From: Vulcanisaeta sp. JCM 16159
Lineage (GTDB): Archaea; Thermoproteota; Thermoprotei; Thermoproteales; Thermocladiaceae
DNA length: 33,977 nt
Reading direction: 5' to 3'
Assembly (NCBI RefSeq): GCF_001316265.1
Contig: NZ_BBDN01000014.1
Coordinates: 1 to 33,977 of the forward strand
In this document: one piece after another, positions 18,650 through 27,432 of the stretch
Layout: the number at the start of each line of letters is the position of its first letter
Position numbering within the stretch: the first letter of the stretch is position 1
The notes under the pieces: generated by a model
Seen by the model: only the letters and a program-made list of their open reading frames with translations
The model's database searches: none
Told to the model about the DNA's origin: nothing
Position numbers and translations under genes: made by a program

Positions 18650-18933
18650 ATGATATCAAAGGGAATATCAGCATTATTAGTTGCAATAATAATGGCGTTA
18701 ACAATAATAGCATTATTGGATTAGTCACAATAAGCATGCCTCTTCTAAAATCCAGTGTAGATAAAATGCATTGGGCAGGATCAATGGGCGCGTATAAGCC
18801 ACCAAACCCAATAAACTCAAGTAATGCCATAGAAACTCCGCAAACCGATGGTTATTGCCTATATTCTGTTAGTAATGGCGTGACGTATATTTCATGTCCA
18901 TCAACACCAATGAACCAAACAACTAATCCCTAA
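18650..18933 (+). CDS. Type IV pilin-like protein with class III signal peptide (one frame break)
   Basis: The N-terminus MISKGISALLVAIIMALTII is a textbook archaeal class III signal peptide: prepilin peptidase would cut after KG, leaving a hydrophobic assembly helix. The frame hits a stop at 18722-18724, but one added G at 18718-18719 continues as ALLGLVTISMPLLKSS and ends at 18933, for 94 residues. The mature domain is short, with two cysteines (GYCLYS, YISCPS) and ends in NQTTNP containing an N-glycosylation sequon. Probably a structural or minor pilin. Leaderless start supported by TATA spacing. Confidence 0.75.
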
Positions 18934-18963
18934 CCAGCTTTTAAATATCTCATTATATATCTA

Positions 18964-19754
18964 ATGATGACATTTGATGAGGTGTTAACGGGAACTATGG
19001 GATTCGTACTATCAATGATAATTATAGCGCTGGTACTCGGTGGTGGGCTCTATGGCTACTATGTCTATGTGCACAAGCAGGTTCTCGAGAATTACCTATG
19101 GCCTGTGGCCGACGTTGTACCTATAATAACGGTTATTACCTGGGCGTTGTGAACACAGGCCACGAACCAATTATTATTAAGGAGGTCCTACTGGCCAATG
19201 GCAAAATTATTAATGTAAATAGTGGCGCACTGAATCAAAATCAGTGGTGGTTCTATCAAGCGAGTCAACTGCCAACCGCAGTACTTGCATGCTCAGCTAC
19301 GGATCCAAGTGTGTGCACGATAACTAAGGTTAATGGTTGGGTGGATGATTATACTGGTGCTGGGGATGCGATCACGGTTATTGTGAATGATCCCTATAAT
19401 GCCACCTGGGTAATTACGTGGAATTACCTAAGTTTCACGGATTTAGGGGGTTGGTTTATGATCACAGGTCCACTATTTCAGTACTACATAGTCGGTGGTT
19501 CTAGTTCATCCGTATTTCACATAAATCCACCATATACGCCAATCCAAATAAATATGAAAGCATCGTTGGCCGGAGACCCAATTAATTACTCATGTAGTAT
19601 CAAACCGTACTATGTAAGCAATACATTCAACACAGGCAGCGTCATAAGATTCGACGTTAGTTGTACCCAGGTAAATGAGGTATGCTTCTCAATACCGATA
19701 TTATTTGGTAACTTACCACCCTCACAAATATGCTTCCCACCCCAACCTCCCTAA
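18964..19754 (+). CDS. Pilin-like membrane-anchored extracellular protein (one frame break)
   Basis: 263 residues after adding one T at 19115-19116. The N-terminal hydrophobic helix (GFVLSMIIIALVLGGGLYGY) follows DEVLTG, a degenerate prepilin-peptidase site lacking the usual basic residue. The external domain begins YYLGVVNTGHEPIIIKEVLL, a beta-sandwich-like opening often seen after the helix in archaeal pilins, and is rich in aromatic residues, with several cysteines and N-glycosylation sequons (NAT, NYS). Likely a minor pilin or adhesive tip component of the locus. Alternative start at 18967. Confidence 0.7.
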
Positions 19755-19826
19755 CCGTTAAATCATGGACAAATAGAAACATTATATGATAAAACTGCCT
19801 TATTAGGATATCCTTAGGTCTTTCCA

Positions 19827-20639
19827 ATGAATAGGCTAGGTAATTGGTGGTATTACACCGAAACTACGACCAAGGTCTTAATCATAGCATTAATCGCATT
19901 ATTGATAATAATTATTATTAGTCCTCACCTTGGGCCTCTACAACCAATTGCCAAGGCCCTGGGTCTTGTTGAGATTAGGGAGATTTATAATACTATAAAC
20001 AACACTAGCGGTACGGTTTGTACTCCTAAATACGTAAATCAAGTAACCCCCATTTACATAAACAAGACCATATTCATACCCATGAATAACGTAGTTTCTG
20101 GTGAAACCTGGTGGAATTACACGGGTTACCTAATGGGGACTGGGTGGTGTTGGGGTAAGATTTTAGTGATGCATAATGATACGGCTTGGTTTATAACAAC
20201 GTGGATAATACCCGATTGGTTATTACAGAAGATGGGTTTATCAACATGTAGTACAGGGTGCTATAACTTCTCATTACCATATGGATTAGAATTAATGCGT
20301 CCTGTTTACTTACCCATGTACCTACCGATAAATGGATCAACAAGCTTCTTCCCAATTTATGGCATGAGTTACGTCGCAGTTAGTAATGAAACAATGAATT
20401 ACCCATACCCAGGCTTCACAGTGATTATAATCGGGGATGTCACCGGCCACGGACCTATCCCCGTGGTTCAGGTCTTAAACATAAGTGGTAATTACGTAAT
20501 ACTCAGTGCATTATCGTTCAATACAACCTTGGCGTTAAACACTACCTACTACGGTTATTTAGCCCTTACCAATCTACCTGCTAATTTCTCCTCGTATATA
20601 TCGTACATAGTACCATGTAGCTCGATATACTTTACATGA
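19827..20639 (+). CDS. Surface glycoprotein-like protein with N-terminal membrane anchor
   Basis: 270 residues, no family recognised. A single hydrophobic helix (KVLIIALIALLIIIIIS) near residues 16-32 should anchor it with the bulk outside. The outer part has about ten N-x-S/T sequons (NNT, NKT, NYT, NDT, NFS, NGS, NET, NIS, NTT), clustered tryptophans and cysteines (GTGWCWGK, CSTGC). It lacks a basic-glycine prepilin site. Position inside the pilus gene run suggests an accessory or adhesin role. The stop overlaps the next small ORF by ATGA. Confidence 0.65.
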   Translation: MNRLGNWWYYTETTTKVLIIALIALLIIIIISPHLGPLQPIAKALGLVEIREIYNTINNTSGTVCTPKYVNQVTPIYINKTIFIPMNNVVSGETWWNYTGYLMGTGWCWGKILVMHNDTAWFITTWIIPDWLLQKMGLSTCSTGCYNFSLPYGLELMRPVYLPMYLPINGSTSFFPIYGMSYVAVSNETMNYPYPGFTVIIIGDVTGHGPIPVVQVLNISGNYVILSALSFNTTLALNTTYYGYLALTNLPANFSSYISYIVPCSSIYFT

Positions 20640-20890
20640 ATAATTCCCAAGCCGCCCTTGATGTTGCAGTACCATTTGGTGCATACGTTGCCTCAATACA
20701 TAATTATATGTATTATGGTAAACTAAGTCCAGAGATGGCAACTTATAGAGAGACCTTTGGTTGGTGGGTTTGGCGTTCAGAGGTTATTAATGAACCTTAG
20801 CATGAATTGAGGATTGTGGATACATTAATTAAAGCTCAAAGTGGGAATTTCATCGATAATTTAAAGTTCATAGAGATCTACATTAGGTAA
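20636..20890 (+). CDS. Small ORF coupled to the surface protein, with in-frame TAG
   Basis: Begins with an ATG overlapping the upstream TGA (20636-20639). It reads 54 codons (MNNSQAALDVAVPFGAYVAS...WWVWRSEVINEP) to a TAG at 20798-20800. The frame then stays open for 29 more codons (HELRIVDTLIKAQSGNF...) to TAA at 20890. Either a 54-residue protein or an 84-residue one broken by a nonsense change or base error. No family recognised; the coupling is the main evidence. Confidence 0.4.
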
Positions 20891-20946
20891 TTATGAACAG
20901 GGTAAGTTGGTCTTGTGGGCTCACGAATTTTTACGTTTAATTTCCC

Positions 20947-20958
20947 CTTAAAAATAAA
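20947..20958 (+). promoter_or_regulatory. TATA box of the second pilin gene
   Basis: CCTTAAAAATAA lies 24-35 nt upstream of ATG 20982, so this pilin probably has its own strong promoter within the locus. Confidence 0.45.
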
Positions 20959-20981
20959 TTCAATACTTAATTCTGACCAAT

Positions 20982-21407
20982 ATGGGTAGGTCAACTAGGG
21001 GCGAGTTTAATCTACTATGGATAGTGGTAACCGTTGTAGGCATAGTGATGGCAATAGTAATACTTTACCTAGTGTATGGTGGTGCAATGAGGTCCTTAGG
21101 CATGACTAACTTCCTTAGTGGTCAGGCAACCACTGCTGGTGATCAATTAGTTGTTAACCTGAAAGCTACTGGGGTCGGTACAATAACCATAAACGGTATT
21201 ACGCTATATGCAGGAGACAGTGCCGTGACATCTGGCTGCTCACTGAGCTCAGTAACACTTAATGGCAACTCAATATCTACTACACCACCATGGAGTCTTA
21301 AACCTGGCGATACATTATCGCTTATTTACACAGGCTCCAACTGCACAAGCGTTACATATGTTGATGTGTCCACAAGCACAGGTACTCAACCAATACAGGT
21401 AACGTAA
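20982..21407 (+). CDS. Type IV pilin with class III signal peptide
   Basis: 141 residues, intact. MGRSTRG precedes a long hydrophobic helix (FNLLWIVVTVVGIVMAIVIL); cleavage is expected after Arg-Gly at residue 7, leaving a mature N-terminus EFNLLWI. The C-terminal domain is Ser/Thr/Gly-rich and beta-type (GVGTITINGITLYAGDSA), with two cysteines (SGCSL, SNCTS) that may form a disulfide and a sequon at NCT. Own promoter. Good candidate for the major pilin because it is independently promoted and has the cleanest processing site. Confidence 0.8.
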   Translation: MGRSTRGEFNLLWIVVTVVGIVMAIVILYLVYGGAMRSLGMTNFLSGQATTAGDQLVVNLKATGVGTITINGITLYAGDSAVTSGCSLSSVTLNGNSISTTPPWSLKPGDTLSLIYTGSNCTSVTYVDVSTSTGTQPIQVT

Positions 21408-21487
21408 TGGTACATTGCATTAAAAATAATAAAAATCGTTATTTCTTGTTCATTAATACCTTTTAAAGTAATTACGCCATCATTACG

Positions 21488-22561
21488 ATGAACCTTAGAG
21501 AAAGTGTTTCGGATTTAGTATTCATTATTAGGGTGCCCATTGAGGGTATTGAATTCGCGGTTAATGAATCTGCGAAACTAAGCAGGACATGGGCTAAGAT
21601 AGCCACAATACTTAATTCACTTGGTAATCCATGGATGCTACCCAGGAATTACAGACGCGAATTGGTGGCTTTGGCTAGCACATATTTTTCAGCTGGCTCA
21701 GACCCTGGGGTAACCTTCCTAGCCCTGATGAATAAGTATACGTCGCTCCTTAATCAGCAGGTTGAGTTTCAATCCCAGGCTCTAATAGCAGTAACAGTGT
21801 TAAGTATAATGATTGGCGTCCTATCATTCCTAATAATACTGGGTGTTCCATCCGTTGTGGGTGTTCTCGGGATTGCCCTGGTGCCCGTAATACACTACTT
21901 CCAGGTTGAGGTCATAAGGTATGATTATAAAGGGCCCAGCTTTGCAGGAATAATAGCAGGCGTGATTAGCTACGTAGCAGGTTATTTCCTGCATTTAGGC
22001 ATGGACAGATTGGTTATGGTGACATTATTCGGATTTGGGATTGGCTTTGCAATACTTTATTTACCACAGCTTCTGAGGTTCGTTAGGGATTATGCAGGCT
22101 TAGGTTCGAGGGTTCTGAAATCTTTTGGCGAGCTACTTAATTCACCAAGTCCAGAGCCTTTAAGGCCTATAACAATTATTGAAAGGGAGTTAATGCCTCT
22201 TTGGGATTACGCATATTCAGTAGGTGTTCGCGAGTTTGTGGAGAGAATCGTCATGGTGGTTAGTGCGTTCATTGATTATGTTAGGCGTTCAATAACGACT
22301 GGGTTGATTTACGGCCCCTTCATAACGATCGGCTACGTGTTCATGCTGTTCACAACGTACATTCTCTCATCACTAAATGCAGGCGCTGCCCTTGCGAATG
22401 TGCCGATGCCCGTAACATTTAACATAAGTAGTTTATCAACTGCCTTAATAGTATTGGCGGTATCTACGGCTGTGCTCACGGGTAAAGCCATGCACTCAAT
22501 AGGCCTTGGAATAACTTTGATCCCAGTATTCCTCGCGCCATTAATACCGCTGGTTTGGTGA
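21488..22561 (+). CDS. Type IV pilus platform membrane protein (TadC/FlaJ/PilC family)
   Basis: 357 residues. An N-terminal cytoplasmic helical domain (residues 1-95, including STYFSAGSDPGVTFLALMNK) is followed by hydrophobic pairs near 100-140, 152-193, 272-297 and 310-355, about seven membrane spans. This T2SSF/TadC layout, directly before the secretion ATPase gene, identifies it as the inner-membrane assembly platform. It is shorter than archaellum FlaJ (around 500 residues). Its TGA overlaps the GTG start of the ATPase gene (GTGA), indicating tight coupling. Confidence 0.8.
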   Translation: MNLRESVSDLVFIIRVPIEGIEFAVNESAKLSRTWAKIATILNSLGNPWMLPRNYRRELVALASTYFSAGSDPGVTFLALMNKYTSLLNQQVEFQSQALIAVTVLSIMIGVLSFLIILGVPSVVGVLGIALVPVIHYFQVEVIRYDYKGPSFAGIIAGVISYVAGYFLHLGMDRLVMVTLFGFGIGFAILYLPQLLRFVRDYAGLGSRVLKSFGELLNSPSPEPLRPITIIERELMPLWDYAYSVGVREFVERIVMVVSAFIDYVRRSITTGLIYGPFITIGYVFMLFTTYILSSLNAGAALANVPMPVTFNISSLSTALIVLAVSTAVLTGKAMHSIGLGITLIPVFLAPLIPLVW

Positions 22562-24132
22562 TTGACGTGCACGTATCTAAACCTATGGTTATTGGTGAGG
22601 AATTAATTAAGCACTACATTATTGAGATCGATGGTGTCAAGACCGATATTGATGTGTATAGGGTTGTTGATCCTCAATACGGTGTTCACGATTATATAGC
22701 CTACGTCGTTGATAACGTCCCAGACTGGGCAATAGCATTGCCAATCGAGAAGATAGTCGAGTTAATTAGTTCTGGATGGAGATTAGGAAGGCCATTGCCA
22801 AGGGACTTAAGGAAATCGGGGTTAAGGCCAGTCAGGATAACGTTACCCTAGCCACCAACCTATTTCTGCGTTGGAATAATCACTATGGTCCTCTTACGCC
22901 GGTCCTAGTGATGGATAATGTGACTGACATATATATAAATAAGGAAGGAAGTAAATTTGGTATTGGTGGTATATACATAGATCACTCAGAACTTGGTCTT
23001 GTTAGGGTCATAATTGGTTGGGAACCCTATGAGATTAGGAGAGGTAGGAAGGTTATCAGGATTGTTAGATTTGACTTTAATGGCTTTGTGAATTACATAA
23101 TGAGGAGGGCAAGCCGTAGAGCAGGAACTCCAATTACGGCCTACAATCCAGTGGCGTCCGTGGTTGATTCCGAGTTTGGCGTTAGGATATCCATTGAGGC
23201 CGAGCCTGTAAGTATGGGTTCCATAAGCATTAGGGTTCTGCAGGAGGCCATGGACACTCCCTGAAATGGTGGGTAGGAGCATGATTAATATGGAGGACGC
23301 AGCCAGGCTTTGGTTCCTCGCTGAGCATAAGGTCCCAATCCTCATCATTGGACCAATGGGCGCCGGTAAGACAAGCCTTCAAAATGCCATTGCCTATATG
23401 CTCGTGAATAGACCCATGGCAATAATAATGGATGTCGCCGAGCTCTTTCTACCATACCATAAGGTCGTAAAGCCCATGTTCGAGAGGGTTTCCTACGCGC
23501 ATGGTATAAGGAGTATTGATAAGGCTGAGTTAATTAAGCAGGCCCTTAGGAGTGGCGTAGACATAATAGTATTGAATGAGGCCAGATCTAGGGAGGAATT
23601 CAGAGCATTGGCTGAGGCCATAACTCTTGGTCACGGTGCCTTAACCACATTTCATGCAGATAATATCAAGGCTGCGGAAGTTAGGCTTGAAAACCTTGGT
23701 CTTGAGGCCAAGGACCTCTTGAGCATTGCGGTTGTTGTCGAGTTAGGCATGACCAAGCAATCCAGGTATAATGAGGTAACTAATGTGTATGAGTTAGTCA
23801 CGCATAGGTTCGTGAAAGCCATGTACAACTTCAATGAGTACCTACAAATCCTAAGCAAGACATATGGTGAGGACTACGTAACTAAGCAATTACAGTATAG
23901 AAGGGCTTTCCTGACGAGGGCGGTAAGTTCGGAGCTTAATTACGAACAACTAGCTAATTTACTATATGCCTTCTACAAGGATCCGGAAAAATTCATTAAG
24001 GACATTGAAGGCAATGCCGCGTCACAATCAAGCAGCATCGAATCGGTTACGTTAAACAACCAGGAGATCCCGGAGGAGCTACTTAAGCTCGATGATGAAT
24101 TTACAAATCCTTTTAAGCATGAATTAGAGTGA
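22558..24132 (+). CDS. Type IV pilus assembly ATPase (VirB11/TadA/FlaI family; two frame breaks)
   Basis: Powers pilin polymerisation at the platform protein. N-terminal domain (DVHVSKPMVIGEELIKHYII, DNVTDIYINKEG) then the RecA-like core: Walker A GPMGAGKTS, acidic box LNEARSREEF (Walker B glutamate), His box GHGALTTFHADN, and a C-terminal extension. Two breaks: about 22774 (one G missing before MEIRKAIAKG) and about 23246 (one G too many; removal gives VLQEPWTLPEMVGRS). They cancel and give 524 residues, usual for this family. GTG 22558 is chosen because it overlaps the platform gene stop. The tail after residue 440 (QSSSIESVTLNNQE) is low-complexity. Confidence 0.85.
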
Positions 24133-24138
24133 CTATTG

Positions 24139-24945
24139 ATGCTTAAACCTAGATTTATCGTAGTATCATTCTTCAGCGGATTAAAGGGTGGGACTGGAAA
24201 GAGCACATTAGCGAGTAATACGGCGATAGCCCTATCACAAGCCCTAAAGAGCAATGTAGTACTTATAGATCTTGGGTTGGACTCCACGGCAACGTCAAGC
24301 AGAATACTGGGTATAAACCCGGATAAGTATGGCGCGGTGGATTACGTAAATGGTACTGTAGATAACGTGGACCAATTAATTTCAAGGTCACCAATAATAC
24401 CAAGCGTCTATGTAATACCGCCCGGCACACTTAGAACGTGGCAACTAAGCATTGACCCAGAGACCGCACAAGCCAGGTTTAATAACCTCATAAATCACTC
24501 CGTAATGAAAACAATATCCCAAGTAGTCGTTATCGACCTACCAGCTCACATGGACCAGGCAATAACGATAAATTCCCTCATTCAATCATCAATAATTAAC
24601 GTAGTCCTGGACTACGCCACATACAGTGACTCTGTGGCCCAGGAAATCGATGAATACTACATACAGCCAATGATAGCAAAGGGCTTTAAGAAAATCATTA
24701 ATGTGATCCTAAATAAGGCAATACCTGGATTAGATTTAATGGAGTCCAAGATAAGGGGTTTCATCCACAACGGCGAGTTCTTCGTACTGCCCATGAGTCC
24801 CATAGTTCACTACCTGACATCAACAATGAAGCCCCTCATCGTATACACACCAAAGGGTTCCCTTGCAGACTTTAGAATACCCTTTGATAAGTACGTAGAT
24901 ACATTAACCAAGCAAATAAAGACTATACTTACAGGAACCTATTAA
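24139..24945 (+). CDS. ParA/MinD-type ATPase of the pilus locus (TadZ/CpaE-like)
   Basis: 268 residues. Deviant Walker A FSGLKGGTGKSTLASN with the signature lysine of the ParA/MinD/SIMIBI class, switch region VVLIDLGLDSTAT, and Walker B VVVIDLPAHMDQA. Shares the family layout but not the chromosome-partition context: it begins 6 nt after the ATPase stop and is followed by two small genes. In bacterial Tad loci a ParA-like protein (TadZ/CpaE) places the pilus at a cell site, and a similar role is inferred here. No C-terminal amphipathic membrane helix is obvious. ATG 24139 is preferred to the TTG at 24136. Confidence 0.8.
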   Translation: MLKPRFIVVSFFSGLKGGTGKSTLASNTAIALSQALKSNVVLIDLGLDSTATSSRILGINPDKYGAVDYVNGTVDNVDQLISRSPIIPSVYVIPPGTLRTWQLSIDPETAQARFNNLINHSVMKTISQVVVIDLPAHMDQAITINSLIQSSIINVVLDYATYSDSVAQEIDEYYIQPMIAKGFKKIINVILNKAIPGLDLMESKIRGFIHNGEFFVLPMSPIVHYLTSTMKPLIVYTPKGSLADFRIPFDKYVDTLTKQIKTILTGTY

Positions 24946-24980
24946 CAAACCCTTTTAAATAACTACTTATTACTAAATCA

Positions 24981-25331
24981 ATGAGTAATCCTGTGGATCT
25001 TTTCTTAAGTAACGTAAAGAAGGAGAAAGCTGAAGGGCAGATGGGTGCACGTGAACAAGCCGCGGCGCAGGTTCAACAGACTCCGCAGCCATCGTCAATA
25101 GTCACCAGCCAAAATATGCTGAGGACCTTGCTTGAGGAGGTTAAGAAGTTAACGAAGATTGAGAGAGCGATATTGGCGCAGGAAATGTTTGGTACTGACG
25201 ATGTATTTAGGCAAGTTACAGTTGATGATTGGGTGAAATTGCTCGAGGAGCGCGTGGGCAGTGAATACGCAAATGCCTTCAAGACATGGGTGACTATCAT
25301 AAGCTGCGGTGGATCAAATGAACGTAGATAG
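24981..25331 (+). CDS. Hypothetical small protein in the pilus operon
   Basis: 116 residues, not recognised. Charged N-terminus (LFLSNVKKEKAEGQ), a Gln/Pro-rich linker (AAAQVQQTPQPSS), then a helical domain (NMLRTLLEEVKKLTKIERAI, VDDWVKLLEERVG). Cytoplasmic, no signal peptide. Starts 35 nt after the ParA-like gene and overlaps the next gene. The disordered linker plus helical domain suggests a partner or adaptor of the ParA-like ATPase (inference only). Confidence 0.65.
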   Translation: MSNPVDLFLSNVKKEKAEGQMGAREQAAAQVQQTPQPSSIVTSQNMLRTLLEEVKKLTKIERAILAQEMFGTDDVFRQVTVDDWVKLLEERVGSEYANAFKTWVTIISCGGSNERR

Positions 25332-25656
25332 CCAGGATCTGAAGGATTTGAAAAAGATAGATAAGAGGGTTAAGGTTAATGAAGTAAGTAAGGTAAGGCT
25401 TAAGGCAAGACCTATTAATGTAAAGGTTACCGCACTGGGTAAGGAAGAACAGAAGCTGGTAAAGAAATGGAGCTCCAAATGCGCCGAACCACTCAGGGAG
25501 TTCTGCACCTCAGTCCTTACCAGACTCCTTACCTACTTCACATCAAAATCAGTCGATAATATACTAAGTGAAGCAACAAGGAAAGGACTCAGTCTTGAGA
25601 TCATCCTAATCCTACTTAGCCAATATGATTTGGTAAATAATGACGATACTAATTAA
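25318..25656 (+). CDS. Hypothetical basic small protein, last gene of the pilus operon
   Basis: 112 residues from ATG 25318 (GTG 25309 is an alternative start), overlapping the previous gene by 14 nt. The N-terminal half is strongly lysine-rich (LKDLKKIDKRVKVNEVSKVR), the C-terminal half helical (LREFCTSVLTRLLTYFTS, GLSLEIILILLSQYDLV). Two cysteines. No family recognised. The charge pattern would suit nucleic-acid or acidic-partner binding, but that is speculation. Confidence 0.65.
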   Translation: MNVDSQDLKDLKKIDKRVKVNEVSKVRLKARPINVKVTALGKEEQKLVKKWSSKCAEPLREFCTSVLTRLLTYFTSKSVDNILSEATRKGLSLEIILILLSQYDLVNNDDTN

Positions 25657-26145
25657 GAATTATCTAAACACGGGAAATGTCGATATAAATATTCTCGTAA
25701 ACATATTATTAAAAAAATGGTATAAATATTAAACCGGAGGAACTTAATCAATTCATCCAAAATAAGGATAAGACAAAAAGGGAAGGAGGCTTAATCTCCA
25801 AACTCCTCAAGCCTTAATCCTCACCCTTTGTATCAATCCATTCAGAGCAATACTTACGAAATAATTATTCATTACTGGTAATACCCTACCATTATATACC
25901 AGTGTCAGCAGTTATAGAAGAAGGCTGTTAAGGCCTGTGAAAATCCGTTAAAAATTATATTTATAGAAATATATCTATATTTTAGTAGGTTATGACTTAG
26001 AATAATATAATATTAATAAATACTTTCATGTATTTATTATCCTAAGTCATACAATATCAGGTAAAATATTTTTAAACTTAGTGGATTAAAATTTAAAAGA
26101 GTTGTTTTGAAAGATTAAATCTGAAACTTTTTTTATAAATTTAAT
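25657..26145. other. 489-bp non-coding AT-rich region
   Basis: Lies between the convergent pilus operon and thiolase gene. No convincing ORF; the only short reading frame on the minus strand (about 21 codons near 25820-25880) is unsupported. It holds the inverted repeat at 25991-26051 and several poly-A/T runs suitable as terminators for both converging operons. Confidence 0.5.
25991..26051. repeat. Long imperfect inverted repeat in the convergent gap
   Basis: TATGACTTAGAATAAT (25991-26006) matches the complement of 26036-26051 at 15 of 16 positions. An inner perfect pair AATAAATAC (26015-26023) / GTATTTATT (26030-26038) encloses the loop TTTCAT. It can form a long hairpin; possible bidirectional terminator, small RNA or remnant of a miniature mobile element. 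Confidence 0.6.
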
Positions 26146-27337
26146 TCATGCCCTCTGGAGAATTATTGCATAGCCCTGCCCGCCACCGACACATGCAGTC
26201 GCAAGCCCATACTCCTTACCAGTCAACTGTAACTGCCTAGCCAAGGTACCAACTAATCTCGCCCCAGTCGCACCGAGTGGGTGCCCAATCGCTATGGCTC
26301 CTCCCCTAGGTTCACCCTATTTCATCAATTCCTAATTCCTTGATTGCGTTTAACGTAACCACGGCGAAGGCCTCATTTATCTCCCAAAGATCTATATCCT
26401 CAACCTTAAGTTTAGCCTTGGCCAACGCCTTCCTCGATGCTGGTACCGGGCCCTCACCCATTATTGATGGGTCGACGGCAGCCCAGCCAAGGGACACCAC
26501 TCTAGCCAGCGGCTTTAGACCTAGTTCCTTAACCATCTTACCCGACATTAAGACGACTAATGACGCGCCAGAGTTAAGTGGTGCTGAGTTGCCAGCCGTT
26601 ATTATGCCACCTGGCTTAAAGGCTGGTGGCAACTTAGCCAGGGCTTCCAATGACGTGTTTGGTCTAACACTAAGGTCTCTATCAACCACAATCTTCTGCC
26701 CATCCTTAACAACCTCTATTGGTAGTATCTCATCCTTGAAGTATCCCTCCTCATAGGCCTTTGAAGCAAGTATGTGGCTTCTATAGGACCACCTATCCAT
26801 CTCCTCTCTGCCTATCTTCTTAAGGGCCGCCAACTTCTCGGCGGTTAGTCCCATAACGTAACCGGTGGCCATGTCGTACATTGCATACTCAGGATTCGTG
26901 GCCAGGTCAAGGTGTGGAACTATGTATGGGTTATTGTACATAGGTACCCTCGACATGTGTTCATAACCACCTGCGAAGACTATGTCCGACTGCCCTGTCC
27001 ATATCTCCATCGTGCCTATGCCTATTGCGTCGAATGATGAGGCGCACTGCATGTCAACAGCCATGGCGGGTATTGTAACCGGGAACTTGGCAAGGAACAC
27101 CGGTATTCTACCACCCATACTCCAGTTATCACCACCCTGCAATGCGTTGCCAACGATCACGTGGTCAATCTGCTCAGGCTTTATGCCAAGATCCTGTACA
27201 GCCTTAACGAGTAATTTTGAGAATAGGGTTGGGCCGCTTATGTCGTAGAACACGTCGAACTTTGGATCCTCCCTCTTAACCCTTGAGAAGGCAGTCCTCT
27301 TGAAATAAACTACGTATGCCTCCCTATCCTCACCCAT
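26146..27337 (-). CDS. Thiolase (acetyl-CoA C-acyltransferase family; one frame break)
   Basis: Condenses or cleaves acyl-CoA in fatty-acid or C4 metabolism. The nucleophilic cysteine is Cys98 in [13 protein letters not shown]. The C-terminal catalytic motifs are [21 protein letters not shown] (histidine) and CVGGGQGYA (second cysteine). The frame breaks at CCC 26315-26317; removing one base links ELGIDEIG to [12 protein letters not shown] and gives 396 residues, a usual length. An SCP2-type archaeal partner or OB-fold gene is not adjacent, and the catalytic motifs look like ordinary biosynthetic/degradative thiolase. Substrate chain length cannot be read from sequence. Confidence 0.9.
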
Positions 27338-27432
27338 TCCTGATCATGCTTTAAGCACTCAACGAATTAATATTGCTTATTTGCATATAGATTATATAGT
27401 GAGGAAATGCTGAACATGCTGCATCACGGTGT

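Noticed and set aside
18552..18830. Hydrophobic minus-strand ORF of 92 codons opposite the first pilin gene
   Set aside because: It is the shadow of the pilin gene's hydrophobic helix. The plus strand has a textbook prepilin signal, a TATA box and a coherent corrected frame.
20798..20800. TAG read as pyrrolysine
   Set aside because: No pyl genes or methylamine methyltransferase context are visible, and the ORF is not a known Pyl-containing family.
25657..26145. CRISPR array or small ORFs in the non-coding gap
   Set aside because: No regularly spaced repeats; only one isolated inverted repeat and a 21-codon frame without support.
27351..27432. GatE frame running on to 27351
   Set aside because: The extra tail is unlike GatE C-termini and overlaps likely thiolase promoter sequence; one base in a 7-T run gives a natural end at 27433.
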